Notes: generated from the sequence alone by a model not told the origin. Positions 17,851 to 25,968 are shown, numbered from the stretch's first letter. The stretch is 64,000 bases of DNA from Candidatus Latescibacterota bacterium (GCA_020633725.1 JACKDC010000004.1:62001-126000); one strand, 5' to 3'. A program made the numbers and translations.

Positions 17851-17879
17851 AAAAAGGCCCGCGCCATGAGGCGCGGGCC
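17851..17879 (-). terminator. Rho-independent terminator after the 17904 gene
   Basis: Perfect 10-bp GC stem (GGCCCGCGCC/GGCGCGGGCC) with a 4-nt loop, followed on the minus strand by TTTTT. It lies 24 nt after the stop of the minus-strand gene. Confidence 0.88.
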
Positions 17880-17903
17880 ACTGCGTAGCGATTGCCGGTT
17901 CGA

Positions 17904-18614
17904 CTAGTACAGGGTCTTGATCGTCGACCAGCTGCTGTCCTCGGTGGGAACCAGCGTGCTGCCGGCCATCGCGGAGGCGATGTACCAGCCGGGGTACTGG
18001 ACGGAGCTGTCCGAGCCGAACTTCACGGCGACGGAGACGGTCTGGCCCATGAAGGCGCTCAGATCGAAGCAGTCCTTCACGAAGCCGACGGGGCCGTCGG
18101 TGAAGCCGGGCTGGTTGTCCACGCACCAGGCGTAGTAGGTCGTGCTGTCGCTGATCAGATCGTCGGGATAGCCGCCCGCGGGCGCCACGACGGTGTAGCT
18201 GCCACCGGCGTAGATCTCGACGTTGCAGCCGTCATAGCTGTTCTCGGTGTCGTAGTAGTGGCAGATCTCCAGCAGGTTGCAGGTCTCGCTGACGGTGAAG
18301 GAGCCACCCAGCACGGCGCGCTCGCCGGCGTCGTTCGGGTAGTTGCCCGCCAGGATGGTGCCCAGCACGTTGCCGATGGCGTTGCCATCGCAGTCCACCG
18401 TCGGGATGCCCGTCGCGGTGCCGTACTGCCAGACGGGGGCGCCGCCGCCGTCGCAGGTCTCGGCCGTGAAGCTGCCGTCCCAGGTCCAGCACACCGACTC
18501 CAGACCGCACTCAACGCGGATGCTGGTGTCCGTGGAGTTGACGATGGGCTTGTCGGCGAGGGCGGGAGCCGCGAGCACCGCGATCAACGCCATGGCAAAA
18601 AGCAGTCTTTTCAT
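17904..18614 (-). CDS. Secreted Cys-rich protein with C-terminal WSTIKTLY motif
   Basis: 236 residues. Signal peptide MKRLLFAMALIAVLAAPALA; the mature part has about ten cysteines (for example VECGLESVCW, ETCDGG, CHYYDTEN, DGCNVEIYAGG, YYAWCVDN, VKDCFDLSAF) and looks like a jelly-roll/MAM-like all-beta domain. It is not obviously homologous to the 175-residue paralogues beside it, yet shares their signal-peptide style and ends EDSSWSTIKTLY. GGGAGG is 6 nt before the ATG. It has its own terminator, so it is probably monocistronic. Function unknown. Confidence 0.75.
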   Translation of the reverse strand: MKRLLFAMALIAVLAAPALADKPIVNSTDTSIRVECGLESVCWTWDGSFTAETCDGGGAPVWQYGTATGIPTVDCDGNAIGNVLGTILAGNYPNDAGERAVLGGSFTVSETCNLLEICHYYDTENSYDGCNVEIYAGGSYTVVAPAGGYPDDLISDSTTYYAWCVDNQPGFTDGPVGFVKDCFDLSAFMGQTVSVAVKFGSDSSVQYPGWYIASAMAGSTLVPTEDSSWSTIKTLY

Positions 18615-18885
18615 GAGTTGCCTCCCATTGAGTTGCGCTGGTCGAACGCCTGTGACACAGCGGGGTGCTGTACAGTGAAAGCGCGCTATCCCGAGCCAGA
18701 CCGGGCGGCGAAGATGCGGAGCAAGAAGTCGGAACGCCGGCCGGCGGCCACAGGGCCTCCGATTCAGCGATACCAGTATAGCCCAACCTGGATCGGGGAA
18801 TCAACGATTGCTGGGACGATCTCAAAAGGGCGACGGAGGTCCGGAAGTGCCGGCTGGGGCCGTTCCGAAGCCGTCGCGGCGGGAG

Positions 18886-19413
18886 CTAGTAGAGCGATCG
18901 CACGCTGGACCAGGTGCGGGTCTCGGTCGCCGTGCCGGCGATGGCGAAGTCCAGGGTGCCCTCGACGAAGTGCGGGGTCCCGCCGTACATGTCTCCCTGC
19001 TGGAGCCAGTGAAGGACGGACTGTCCGCTGGGGCAGTCCTCGCCGACGTCGACCCGCAGCATGAAATAGCCGCCGTCGCCGTCGTAGATCTCGCCGTAGC
19101 CGCCGTCGCCGTCGGTGAAGCGGGCCACGTGCCCCTCGGCGCTGAAGACGAAGTTCCAGCCCAGGCCGCCGTCGAGGTAGCTGCCGCTGTCCTCGACCAC
19201 GGTGAAGCAGGAGGGGAAGGTGAAGACGACCTCGTAGGTCCACTCGAAATCCGGGCTGCCGTTGTAGACGTAGAAGGTGAACTCGACGCCCGTGGCGCCG
19301 GCGACAACCGCCGTGGGCGATTCCAGCGTCACGTAGCTGTCGGTCATGTCCTGGGCGTACGCCGAGGGGGCCGCCAAAACCAGGGTTGCAAGCGCCAGCA
19401 GCAGCGTTTTCAT
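18886..19413 (-). CDS. Small secreted beta-sandwich protein, paralogue 2 of 3
   Basis: 175 residues. Signal peptide MKTLLLALATLVLAAPSAYA, then QDMTDSYVTLESP, FTFYVYNGSPDFEW, a central FTDGDGGYGEIYDGDGGYF repeat, LHWLQQGDMYGGTPHFVEGTLDF and the C-terminal TETRTWSSVRSLY. The pattern is clearly the same family as 17169 and 19563. The paired cysteines (SC, DC) are shared with the 19563 copy. No catalytic motif; function unknown. Confidence 0.78.
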   Translation of the reverse strand: MKTLLLALATLVLAAPSAYAQDMTDSYVTLESPTAVVAGATGVEFTFYVYNGSPDFEWTYEVVFTFPSCFTVVEDSGSYLDGGLGWNFVFSAEGHVARFTDGDGGYGEIYDGDGGYFMLRVDVGEDCPSGQSVLHWLQQGDMYGGTPHFVEGTLDFAIAGTATETRTWSSVRSLY

Positions 19414-19508
19414 CGGTCCCAGCTCCTTGGTCGAGTCACGGCGGAATTCTCGCCTTCCTGGCGCGATGGGTCAAGTCCCCACGGCCCTTTGCCGGGGCAG
19501 GGGCAACG

Positions 19509-19538
19509 AAAAGCGCCCGCGGCGATGACCGCGGGCGC
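19509..19538 (-). terminator. Rho-independent terminator after the 19563 gene
   Basis: Perfect 10-bp stem (GCGCCCGCGG/CCGCGGGCGC), 6-nt loop, followed on the minus strand by TTTT. It starts 24 nt after the stop codon and separates this gene from the next paralogue. Confidence 0.82.
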
Positions 19539-19562
19539 CAGTCGATTCCAGAGAATCGGAGC

Positions 19563-20090
19563 CTAGTAGAGCGACTTCACGCTCGACCAGGTGTTGTCGT
19601 CGGTGGCGGTGCCGCCGATCGTGAAGTCCAGGTCAGCCTCGACGAAGTGGGGATCGTTGCCGTAGTCGTCGCCCTCGAGGAGGTAGTGGACCATGGCCGG
19701 ACCGGCATCGCAGTCGGTGCCGACGTCGACGGTCACGTAGAAGTAGCCACCGTCGCCATCGTAGACCTCGCCGTAGCCGGCATCGTTGTCCAGGAACTGC
19801 GCGACGTTGCCGGCGGCGGCAAAGTCGAAGGACCAGACGCTCGACGCGCCGCTGTCATCCCAGGAACCGTCCGTCACGGTGAAGCACGCGGGGAAGGTGA
19901 AGGTCAGGTTGCGGATCCACTCGTAGTCCGGGCTGCCGCAGTAGACGTAGAACGTGAAGACGACGCCGGTGTCGCCGGGGTTCACCATCGACGGGCTATC
20001 CAGCTGGGCGTAGCTGCCGGTCATGTCCTGCGCGAGGGCGGGGACCGCAAACAGGGCCAGGATCGCCAGGGTCGAGAGCAGTTTCTTCAT
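19563..20090 (-). CDS. Small secreted beta-sandwich protein, paralogue 3 of 3
   Basis: 175 residues. Signal peptide MKKLLSTLAILALFAVPALA, then QDMTGSYAQLDSP, VVFTFYVYCGSPDYEW, DNDAGYGEVYDGDGGYFYV and the C-terminal TDDNTWSSVKSLY, the best form of the shared motif. A strong AGGAGG is 7 nt before the ATG. It has a possible promoter at 20208-20236 and its own terminator, so it should be transcribed independently. Function unknown; secretion is inferred from the signal peptide. Confidence 0.78.
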   Translation of the reverse strand: MKKLLSTLAILALFAVPALAQDMTGSYAQLDSPSMVNPGDTGVVFTFYVYCGSPDYEWIRNLTFTFPACFTVTDGSWDDSGASSVWSFDFAAAGNVAQFLDNDAGYGEVYDGDGGYFYVTVDVGTDCDAGPAMVHYLLEGDDYGNDPHFVEADLDFTIGGTATDDNTWSSVKSLY

Positions 20091-20207
20091 TGGGTTGTCC
20101 TCCTAAGAGCTGTTACACAGGTGCTTGGGCGCCGCAGCGTCGGAGTCAGTTGGCGGGCGGCCAGTTTTCGACCATCGCCAGTGCCCGAGTAGCGCCAACT
20201 CCAGATC

Positions 20208-20236
20208 AGCTTACCCGATATGGCCTTCGAAGTCAA
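20208..20236 (-). promoter_or_regulatory. Weak sigma-70-type promoter candidate
   Basis: Minus strand TTGACT, 17-nt spacer, TAAGCT, about 118 nt before the ATG of the 19563 gene. The -35 is good (5/6); the -10 is poor (3/6). Confidence 0.3.
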
Positions 20237-20345
20237 CGATAGGCGACTACGGATGGCAATTCAGTGTAACCGGCCCGCGACAGGCTCAGGCTGGCATCGA
20301 AAGCTGCGGCGGTGTAATATTTTGCTCGTGCAGATCGCATGCGGA

Positions 20346-22271
20346 ATGCTCCGGCCGAATGGGCCGCGCGGGACGACGTCACCAAACGTGGACAGCCGCC
20401 GCCCGGGCCTCCACTCGCTCGCCCGCTGGGTGCGCCCCCTCCTGCTGGGAGCGTTCGCCTCCGCGTTCGCCTCCGCGTTCGCCTCGTCGGCTCGCGCCGC
20501 GCTCTGGGACTTCGAGCAGCCGGCCTTCATCGAGCGCGGCTACCGCGTCAAGGACCACGCGCTGCTGCACGACGGCACGGTGTTTCACCTCTTCTACATC
20601 CGCGGCGAACTGGGCCAGGGTCTCGACCCCTCGCTGGGGCACGCCGAGAGCGAGGACCTGCGACACTGGACCCTGCGTCCGCCCGTGCTCGCCGTGCCCG
20701 ACGGCCGCTGGGCCACCCGCAGCATCTGGGCGCCGCAGGTGCTGCCCGCCGCCTCTCTCCCTCCCGCCTGGCGCCCCGCCGGCGCTCGCTGGGCGATGTT
20801 GGCCACCGGCGTGAACACGTCGCTCAGCCAGAGCATCGGTCTCGCCTGGAGCGCCGACCTCGAGCAGTGGGCGCCCGCGGCCGACCCCGTCTACACCTGC
20901 GGTCCCTGGTCCAACTGGAGCGCGGACGCCTGGGCCGACTGCCGCGACCCCTTCGCCTTCGTCCACGCCGACACGCTCTTCCTGCTGGCCGCCGCGCGCA
21001 TGGCCGACGGCCACGGCGCCCTCGCCCTGGCCGCCGCGCCCCTCGACGCCACAGGCCCCCCGGTGTTTGCCGACCTGGGGCCGGTCATCGTGGCGCCGGA
21101 CGAGGGCACCCTGGAAAGCCCGCAGCTCGTCCGCCTCGCCGACGGCGACTGGTGCCTGCTCTACACCCGCGGCGGCGTGGGTGGCACCAGTGTGATGCGC
21201 GCGCCGGACTTCCGCGGCCCCTGGGACCTGTCCGCGGGCGTGCGCTTCGACGAAGGCGCCGCCCCGGAGATCACCCCGCTGCCTGCCGCCCTCGCCGACT
21301 GGGCCGCGCCCAGCACGCATGCGCGGCTCTTCAGCCGCCATGAGAACTACCTCGAGTGGGGCGTCTACAACTTCGCGATCCAGTTCGACCTGCTCGACCT
21401 GGACCCCGCGCTCTGGCCACCCGCACTGCACGACCGCCAGGGGCTGCCCGGCTGGACTGCGGAGGATCTGCCCGGCGGCCCCAACCCCTTCCTGCTCGCA
21501 CCGACCTTCGAGGACAACCCCATGGCCCGCGGCGCGACCACGTCCAGCGGCTACGGCGGCCACTCGTGGATCAGCAGCTTCGAGGCCTACCGCTCGGTGA
21601 CCGGCGGCGTCGCGAGCCACGTGGGCGACAGCCTCGGCGCCGCGGCCGTGGGCATCGCCCGCTCGCCGGTCTTCACCGTGATGTCCCCGCGCCTCGACTT
21701 CCTCCTCGGCGGCGCGGGCCACCCGGACTCCTGCGCCCTCAGCCTGCGCCGGGCCTCCGACGGCGCTCTGCTCTTCCGCACGCCGCCGCCCGGCGGCCCC
21801 GGCACCGGGGTCCCCGGGGGCGAAGGGCTGCCCCTCGCTCCCCATGCCTGGGACCTGCGCACGCTGCGCGGCGTGGCCGTGCAGCTGGAGCTCGAGGACC
21901 GCGCGCAGGGGCCGGGCGGGTTCATCGCCCTCGATGAGATCCGCTGGAGCGACGAGAATCCTGACAATGCCGATCCACCGCTGCTACCTGGCGACCGCCC
22001 GGGCTTCGTTCTGCTGGCGGAAACTGACAATCCCTGGCTGCCGTCGGGCGGACCCCTGCGCCTCAGCCTGCGGATTGACAGGCCGGGCGCCTACGCGGCG
22101 GCGATCTACGACGTCCGCGGGCGCCGCGTGGCCCACCTCGGCGGCGGGGACTACCCGGCCGGCGAGCGGACCCTCATCTGGGCCGGCGGCGACCTGCCCG
22201 CGGGCCTGTACCTCGCGCGGATCGCCGGGCCCGGCGGCGCGCTCACCCGCAAGGTCGTGCTGCTTCGCTAG
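20346..22271 (+). CDS. Secreted GH32/43-like beta-propeller protein with FlgD-like tail
   Basis: 641 residues. Basic N-terminus, then a signal peptide containing a tandem AFAS repeat before SARA. The body reads like a five-bladed glycosidase propeller: LWDFEQPAFIERGYRVKDHALLHDGTVFHLFYIRG, WAPQVLP, WADCRDPFAFVHADTLFLLAAA, GTLESPQLVRLADGDWCLLYTRGG. Acidic residues lie where GH32/43 place theirs (DH, CRDPF, ES), but I cannot prove catalysis. A second beta domain follows, and the end (YDVRGRRVAHLG, AGLYLARI, KVVLLR) is a FlgD/T9SS-like tail without PNPFNP. The start is uncertain: ATG 20346 or GTG 20388. Confidence 0.68.
   Translation: MLRPNGPRGTTSPNVDSRRPGLHSLARWVRPLLLGAFASAFASAFASSARAALWDFEQPAFIERGYRVKDHALLHDGTVFHLFYIRGELGQGLDPSLGHAESEDLRHWTLRPPVLAVPDGRWATRSIWAPQVLPAASLPPAWRPAGARWAMLATGVNTSLSQSIGLAWSADLEQWAPAADPVYTCGPWSNWSADAWADCRDPFAFVHADTLFLLAAARMADGHGALALAAAPLDATGPPVFADLGPVIVAPDEGTLESPQLVRLADGDWCLLYTRGGVGGTSVMRAPDFRGPWDLSAGVRFDEGAAPEITPLPAALADWAAPSTHARLFSRHENYLEWGVYNFAIQFDLLDLDPALWPPALHDRQGLPGWTAEDLPGGPNPFLLAPTFEDNPMARGATTSSGYGGHSWISSFEAYRSVTGGVASHVGDSLGAAAVGIARSPVFTVMSPRLDFLLGGAGHPDSCALSLRRASDGALLFRTPPPGGPGTGVPGGEGLPLAPHAWDLRTLRGVAVQLELEDRAQGPGGFIALDEIRWSDENPDNADPPLLPGDRPGFVLLAETDNPWLPSGGPLRLSLRIDRPGAYAAAIYDVRGRRVAHLGGGDYPAGERTLIWAGGDLPAGLYLARIAGPGGALTRKVVLLR
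20451..20486 (+). repeat. Three tandem copies of a 12-bp unit in a signal peptide
   Basis: The unit GCGTTCGCCTCC occurs twice exactly and a third time with one change. It encodes AFAS x3 inside the hydrophobic core of the signal peptide of the GH32/43-like protein. Length variation would stretch the h-region without a frameshift. Confidence 0.7.
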
Positions 22272-22312
22272 CGCCCGCCCCCGGGGGCGAGCCTGACCCG
22301 TGGGTCCTGAAT

Positions 22313-22333
22313 CCCGCCCCCGGGGGGGGCGGG
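22313..22333. repeat. GC palindrome copy 2
   Basis: CCCGCCCCC and GGGGGCGGG arms with a GGG centre; same core as the element at 15195. Confidence 0.5.
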
Positions 22334-22477
22334 CCCCTCGGAAGAGCGACTGCTGTCGAAGAAGTGTCTGACCAGGGCTTGTCATGGATTCAAATGTATA
22401 GTACGTTGAGGCTGCCGTCAAGGGCGGTCGAAGAGAATCTCGAGGGCTCCCGCCCAGGGCTATGAGCAAAGCAACCG

Positions 22478-22498
22478 ACCCGCCCCCCGGGGGCGGGT
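22478..22498. repeat. GC palindrome copy 3
   Basis: ACCCGCCCCC and GGGGGCGGGT arms with a single C centre; same core as 15195 and 22313. Confidence 0.5.
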
Positions 22499-22656
22499 TC
22501 CGGGGGCGAGTCCGCGTCCCGGCCGCGGCATTGACGTCGGGTGTAGCGCAGGTCATCTTGTCCCCGCGCGGGCCGGGTCTCCGGCCGAAGCGGGGTGGGT
22601 GGGCGCGATACAGGCTGCTCGGCCGTGCCGGGTCGAGCCATCGCGGAGGTCGCGCC

Positions 22657-24186
22657 ATGTCCGTCGTCGTCAGTGGTTCCCATCTCACCGTCGAGAACAT
22701 CGTCGCCGTGGCCCGCCACGGGGAGCGCGTCGAGTTGCACCCCGAGGCGCGGGAGCGGATCCGCGCCTGCCGCGCCTTCATCGAGGAGCGCATCGCGGCG
22801 CGCGAGATCATGTACGGCGTCAACACCGGCATCGGCGAGTTCTCGGAGATCGTGCTCGACGACGAGCAGGTCAAGCAGTTCCAGCGCTACCTTATCTACA
22901 ACCACGCGGCGGGCATCGGCGAGCCGGCGCCGCTGGATCATGTGCGGGCGGCGATGCTGCTGCGCGCGAACGTCCACGCGCACGGGCATTCCGGCTGCAG
23001 GCTCGAGATCACCGAGACCCTGGTCGCGATGCTCAACAAGGGCGTCACGCCGCACGTCTGCGTGAAGGGATCGGTGGGGGCCTGCGGCGACCTGGCGCCC
23101 ATGAGCCAGATCGGCCTCACGATGATGGGCGAGGGCGAGTGCTTCTACGAGGGCGAGCGCCTCGCCAGCGACCTGGCCTTCCAGCGCGCGGACATCCCCG
23201 TGCCCGGCCTCCAGGCGCGCGACGGCCTCGCCGTCATCAACGGTTCCAACCTGCTCAACGCCATCGGCATCCTCACGCTGCACGACGCCGAGCGCTGGCT
23301 GAAGCAGGCGGACGTCGCCGCCGCCATGACCCTGGAAGCGCTCAAGGCCAACATGAAGCCCTACGACGCGCGGCTGCACGAGCTGCGCGGCTTCCGCGGC
23401 GCGGTGACCACCGCGGCCAACCTGCGCAAGGTGATCGACGGGTCGGATCTGGTGAGCGGCAAGGAGAAGGTCAAGGTGCAGGACGCCTACTCCATGCGCT
23501 CCACGCCCCAGGTGCACGGCGCCGCGCGCGACCAGCTGCGCTGGACCCGCGAGCAGCTGCTGATCGAGGCCAACGGCGTGGGCGACAACCCCATCTTCCT
23601 GCCCGAGGACGGCGTGGTGCTCACCGGCGCCAACTTCCAGGGCACGCCGGCTAGCATGCCCATCGACCACATGGGCGGGGCCATCACCATGATCTGCGCG
23701 ATCAGCGAGCGGCGGCTGAACCGCATGACGAACCCGGCGCTCAGCGTCGGCCTGCCGGCCTTCCTCACCAAGGGCGCGGGCATGTTCAGCGGGCTGATGC
23801 TGAGCCAGTACACCGCCGACATGCAGGTGGTGGAGCAGAAGCTGCTGTCCACGCCGGCCTACCACCAGTCGATCCCGGCCGCGGCCGACCAGGAGGACTT
23901 CGTGTCCATGGGCATGAACTCCGCTCTCAAGACGCGGCAGATCATGGACACGGCCTACGGCGTGCTGGGCATCGAGCTGATGGCCGCCGCCCAGGCGCTG
24001 GACTTCCGCGACTACGGCTTCGGGCGCGGCACGCGCGCGGCGCACGCGGCGATTCGCGAGCACGTGGACTTCCTCGACGTCGACCGGCCGCTCTTCAAGG
24101 ACCACAACGCCATGGCCGCGCTGGTGAAGAGCGGGGACATCCTCGAGGCGGTGGAGGCCGTGGTCGGCGAGCTGGACGCCTACTAG
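22657..24186 (+). CDS. hutH: Histidine/aromatic ammonia-lyase family enzyme, MIO triad Ala-Cys-Gly
   Basis: MIO-dependent lyase of 509 residues, presumably removing ammonia from histidine or another aromatic amino acid, or an aminomutase. YGVNTGIGEFSEI, YNHAAGIGEP, GLAVINGSN, GDNPIF and QEDFVSMGMNSA are family blocks. The cofactor-forming loop reads GSVGACGDLAPMSQ, so the triad is Ala142-Cys143-Gly144 instead of Ala-Ser-Gly. Phe replaces the His that follows QED in classical HutH, and NGSN replaces NGTQ, so histidine specificity is not certain. No other hut gene is adjacent. ATG 22657 has GGAGG 7 nt upstream. Confidence 0.82.
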   Translation: MSVVVSGSHLTVENIVAVARHGERVELHPEARERIRACRAFIEERIAAREIMYGVNTGIGEFSEIVLDDEQVKQFQRYLIYNHAAGIGEPAPLDHVRAAMLLRANVHAHGHSGCRLEITETLVAMLNKGVTPHVCVKGSVGACGDLAPMSQIGLTMMGEGECFYEGERLASDLAFQRADIPVPGLQARDGLAVINGSNLLNAIGILTLHDAERWLKQADVAAAMTLEALKANMKPYDARLHELRGFRGAVTTAANLRKVIDGSDLVSGKEKVKVQDAYSMRSTPQVHGAARDQLRWTREQLLIEANGVGDNPIFLPEDGVVLTGANFQGTPASMPIDHMGGAITMICAISERRLNRMTNPALSVGLPAFLTKGAGMFSGLMLSQYTADMQVVEQKLLSTPAYHQSIPAAADQEDFVSMGMNSALKTRQIMDTAYGVLGIELMAAAQALDFRDYGFGRGTRAAHAAIREHVDFLDVDRPLFKDHNAMAALVKSGDILEAVEAVVGELDAY

Positions 24187-24258
24187 ACCCGGGCGTTTGA
24201 CCCGCCGGCGGGGGGCGACTAGACCAGCGCTGCGTTGCCCCGCACGGAGGTGATGGCG

Positions 24259-24456
24259 ATGGGTTCCGGAAGCCGGTGGCTCTCCGCCGTCGTGGCGGCG
24301 ATCCTTGCGCTGCTGCTGGTGATGCTCCTCTGCGGCCTCGCGCCGACTCCCAGCGATGCGCCGCCTCGGCCCGCCGCGGGCGCCCGCGGCGACTGGCTCT
24401 TTCTCTTCGCCGCCGCCGGCGACGTATCTTCCCTCAAGCTGCTGCTGATGCGGTAG
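24259..24456 (+). CDS. Small single-pass membrane protein
   Basis: 65 residues: MGSGSRW, one strong transmembrane segment (LSAVVAAILALLLVMLLCGLA), a Pro/Ala-rich linker, and a hydrophobic end (WLFLFAAAGDVSSLKLLLMR). GGAGG (24246-24250) is 8 nt before ATG 24259; another ATG at 24253 is too close to it. The gene ends 15 nt before the TTG of the GWxTD lipoprotein and likely shares its transcript. No family is recognised. Confidence 0.5.
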   Translation: MGSGSRWLSAVVAAILALLLVMLLCGLAPTPSDAPPRPAAGARGDWLFLFAAAGDVSSLKLLLMR

Positions 24457-24471
24457 CCGGGGGAGGTCTCC

Positions 24472-25968
24472 TTGCCGCTGCGGTTCCCGATGGCTGCGGC
24501 AGCGCTGCTCGCGCTGGCCGCCCTGCTGAACGCCTGCGCGCCCGAGCAGTACGCGCTCAACGAAGCGGTGCGCGAGGGGCGGCACTATGTGCCGGTGATC
24601 GTCCACCCCGCCTTTCCCACAGACTCCACGGCGGCCGACAGCCTCACACTCCGCAAGCAGGCACTCTGGAACGACCTCGAGGCGCTGATGAGCGCCGAGG
24701 AGCTCGCCGGCCTCGCCGCGGCGCCCGACAGCGCGGCTCTCGCCGACTGGGTCGAGAACTTCTGGCGTGGCCGCGATCCGGTGGCCACCACGGACGTCAA
24801 CGAACGCCGCGACGACCACGCCCACCGCCTCGAGCTGGCGCGCCGGCTCTACCCGAGCCCGCGGCCGCCCTACTACGACGCGCGGGGCCGCGCCCTGGTT
24901 CGCTTCGGCGAGCCCGACGCCGTGCTGCGCGCCGGCGCGGACGTCACCGGCACCAGCTACGAGCCGCCGGTGGAGGTCTGGCGCGTGGGCGACGCGATCC
25001 TCGGCTTCCAGAGCTTCGCCAACAGCGGGGTGTTCACGCCGTCGGGCATGCCGTCGGCGCGCGAGGGGCTGTTCACGGCGCTGGCAGGAGGCGTGCGCGA
25101 GAGCCTGGTGATGCTCGAACAGGGCGAGCTGCTGGTCGAGAGCGACTCGGTGCGGGTGCAGCTTCTACGCGACGGCCCGCGCCTCTGGCTGGCCAGCGCC
25201 GTGGACTGCTTCCGCGCCAGCGACGACAGCACCCGCGTCCGCGCGAGCTACCAGCTGCGCGGCGATCAGCTCACCGCCGTCGCCGACAGCGCGGGCGTTC
25301 TGCGCTGGCGCTATGCGGTGGCGCTGGCGCTGGTGGATCCGTCGACGCAAGCGCGCTGGGTCACCCGCGACAGCGTGACGCTCGAGGTGCCGCAGACCGG
25401 GCGCGGCGGTCCGGTGAGCCTTTCGGGCTGGCTGGAGTTGCGCGTGCCCGCGGGCAGGCGCGACCTCACGCTGCAGCTCGGCGACGCGCAGGGCGACGGC
25501 GAGCAGCTCGCGCGCGGCGCGATCGACGTCCCCGCCTTTCCCGCCGACTCCCTCGCCCTCAGCGGCATCGCGCTCAGCCGCGCCGACGCCCCCGCGGGCA
25601 GCGCCCCCGGCGCGGAGGCGAACCTGCTGGGGGCGCCGGAGCCCTCGGCGATCTATCGGCGCGGGATGAAGCTCGGCCTCTACAACGAGGTCTACGGCCT
25701 CGAGACGGATCGCCGCGACCGCCACGACTGCCGGCTGCGCTACAGCATCCGCGCGCGCGGTGCGCGGCTGCCGGCCGTCAGCTCGGTCTTCCGCGACCAG
25801 GCGCGGGGCTCCACCGCGCTCAGCACCTTGATCATCGACACGGCGACGCTCGCGGCGGGCGAGTACGTCCTCACGCTCACGGTCATGGACGAACAGGCGC
25901 GACTCTTCGCCATCGGCGACGAGCGCTGGCAGGCGAGCCGCGAGCGCGTCTTCCGGATCGTCGATTAG
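24472..25968 (+). CDS. GWxTD-domain-like lipoprotein
   Basis: 498 residues. It starts at TTG 24472 (GGGGAGG 5 nt upstream); an ATG at 24490 is the alternative. The N-terminus is a lipoprotein signal with LLNAC as lipobox. The segment around residues 98-160 (WVENFWRGRDPVATTD, NERRDDHAHRLELARRLYP, YYDARGRALVRFGEPD) has the layout of the GWxTD domain: W..FW..RDP, NE..R, then a short loop and G-x-x-x-x-R-F-G-x-P-D. The GWxTD residues themselves are replaced by YYDARG. The rest is beta-rich and unassigned. Its stop overlaps the convergent S9 peptidase by 4 nt. Confidence 0.72.
   Translation: MPLRFPMAAAALLALAALLNACAPEQYALNEAVREGRHYVPVIVHPAFPTDSTAADSLTLRKQALWNDLEALMSAEELAGLAAAPDSAALADWVENFWRGRDPVATTDVNERRDDHAHRLELARRLYPSPRPPYYDARGRALVRFGEPDAVLRAGADVTGTSYEPPVEVWRVGDAILGFQSFANSGVFTPSGMPSAREGLFTALAGGVRESLVMLEQGELLVESDSVRVQLLRDGPRLWLASAVDCFRASDDSTRVRASYQLRGDQLTAVADSAGVLRWRYAVALALVDPSTQARWVTRDSVTLEVPQTGRGGPVSLSGWLELRVPAGRRDLTLQLGDAQGDGEQLARGAIDVPAFPADSLALSGIALSRADAPAGSAPGAEANLLGAPEPSAIYRRGMKLGLYNEVYGLETDRRDRHDCRLRYSIRARGARLPAVSSVFRDQARGSTALSTLIIDTATLAAGEYVLTLTVMDEQARLFAIGDERWQASRERVFRIVD

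Larger units (their letters stand above)
22272..22656. other. Gene-free stretch with three GC palindromes before the hutH-like gene
   Basis: 385 nt without a credible gene. It holds three hairpins of one type (CGCCCCCGGGGGCG at 22276-22289, CCCGCCCCC/GGGGGCGGG at 22313-22333, ACCCGCCCCC/GGGGGCGGGT at 22478-22498) and an AT-richer island with TATAGT at 22397 that could be a -10 without a clear -35. The first two palindromes lie just after the upstream gene and may stop its transcription, although no T-run follows. Confidence 0.5.
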
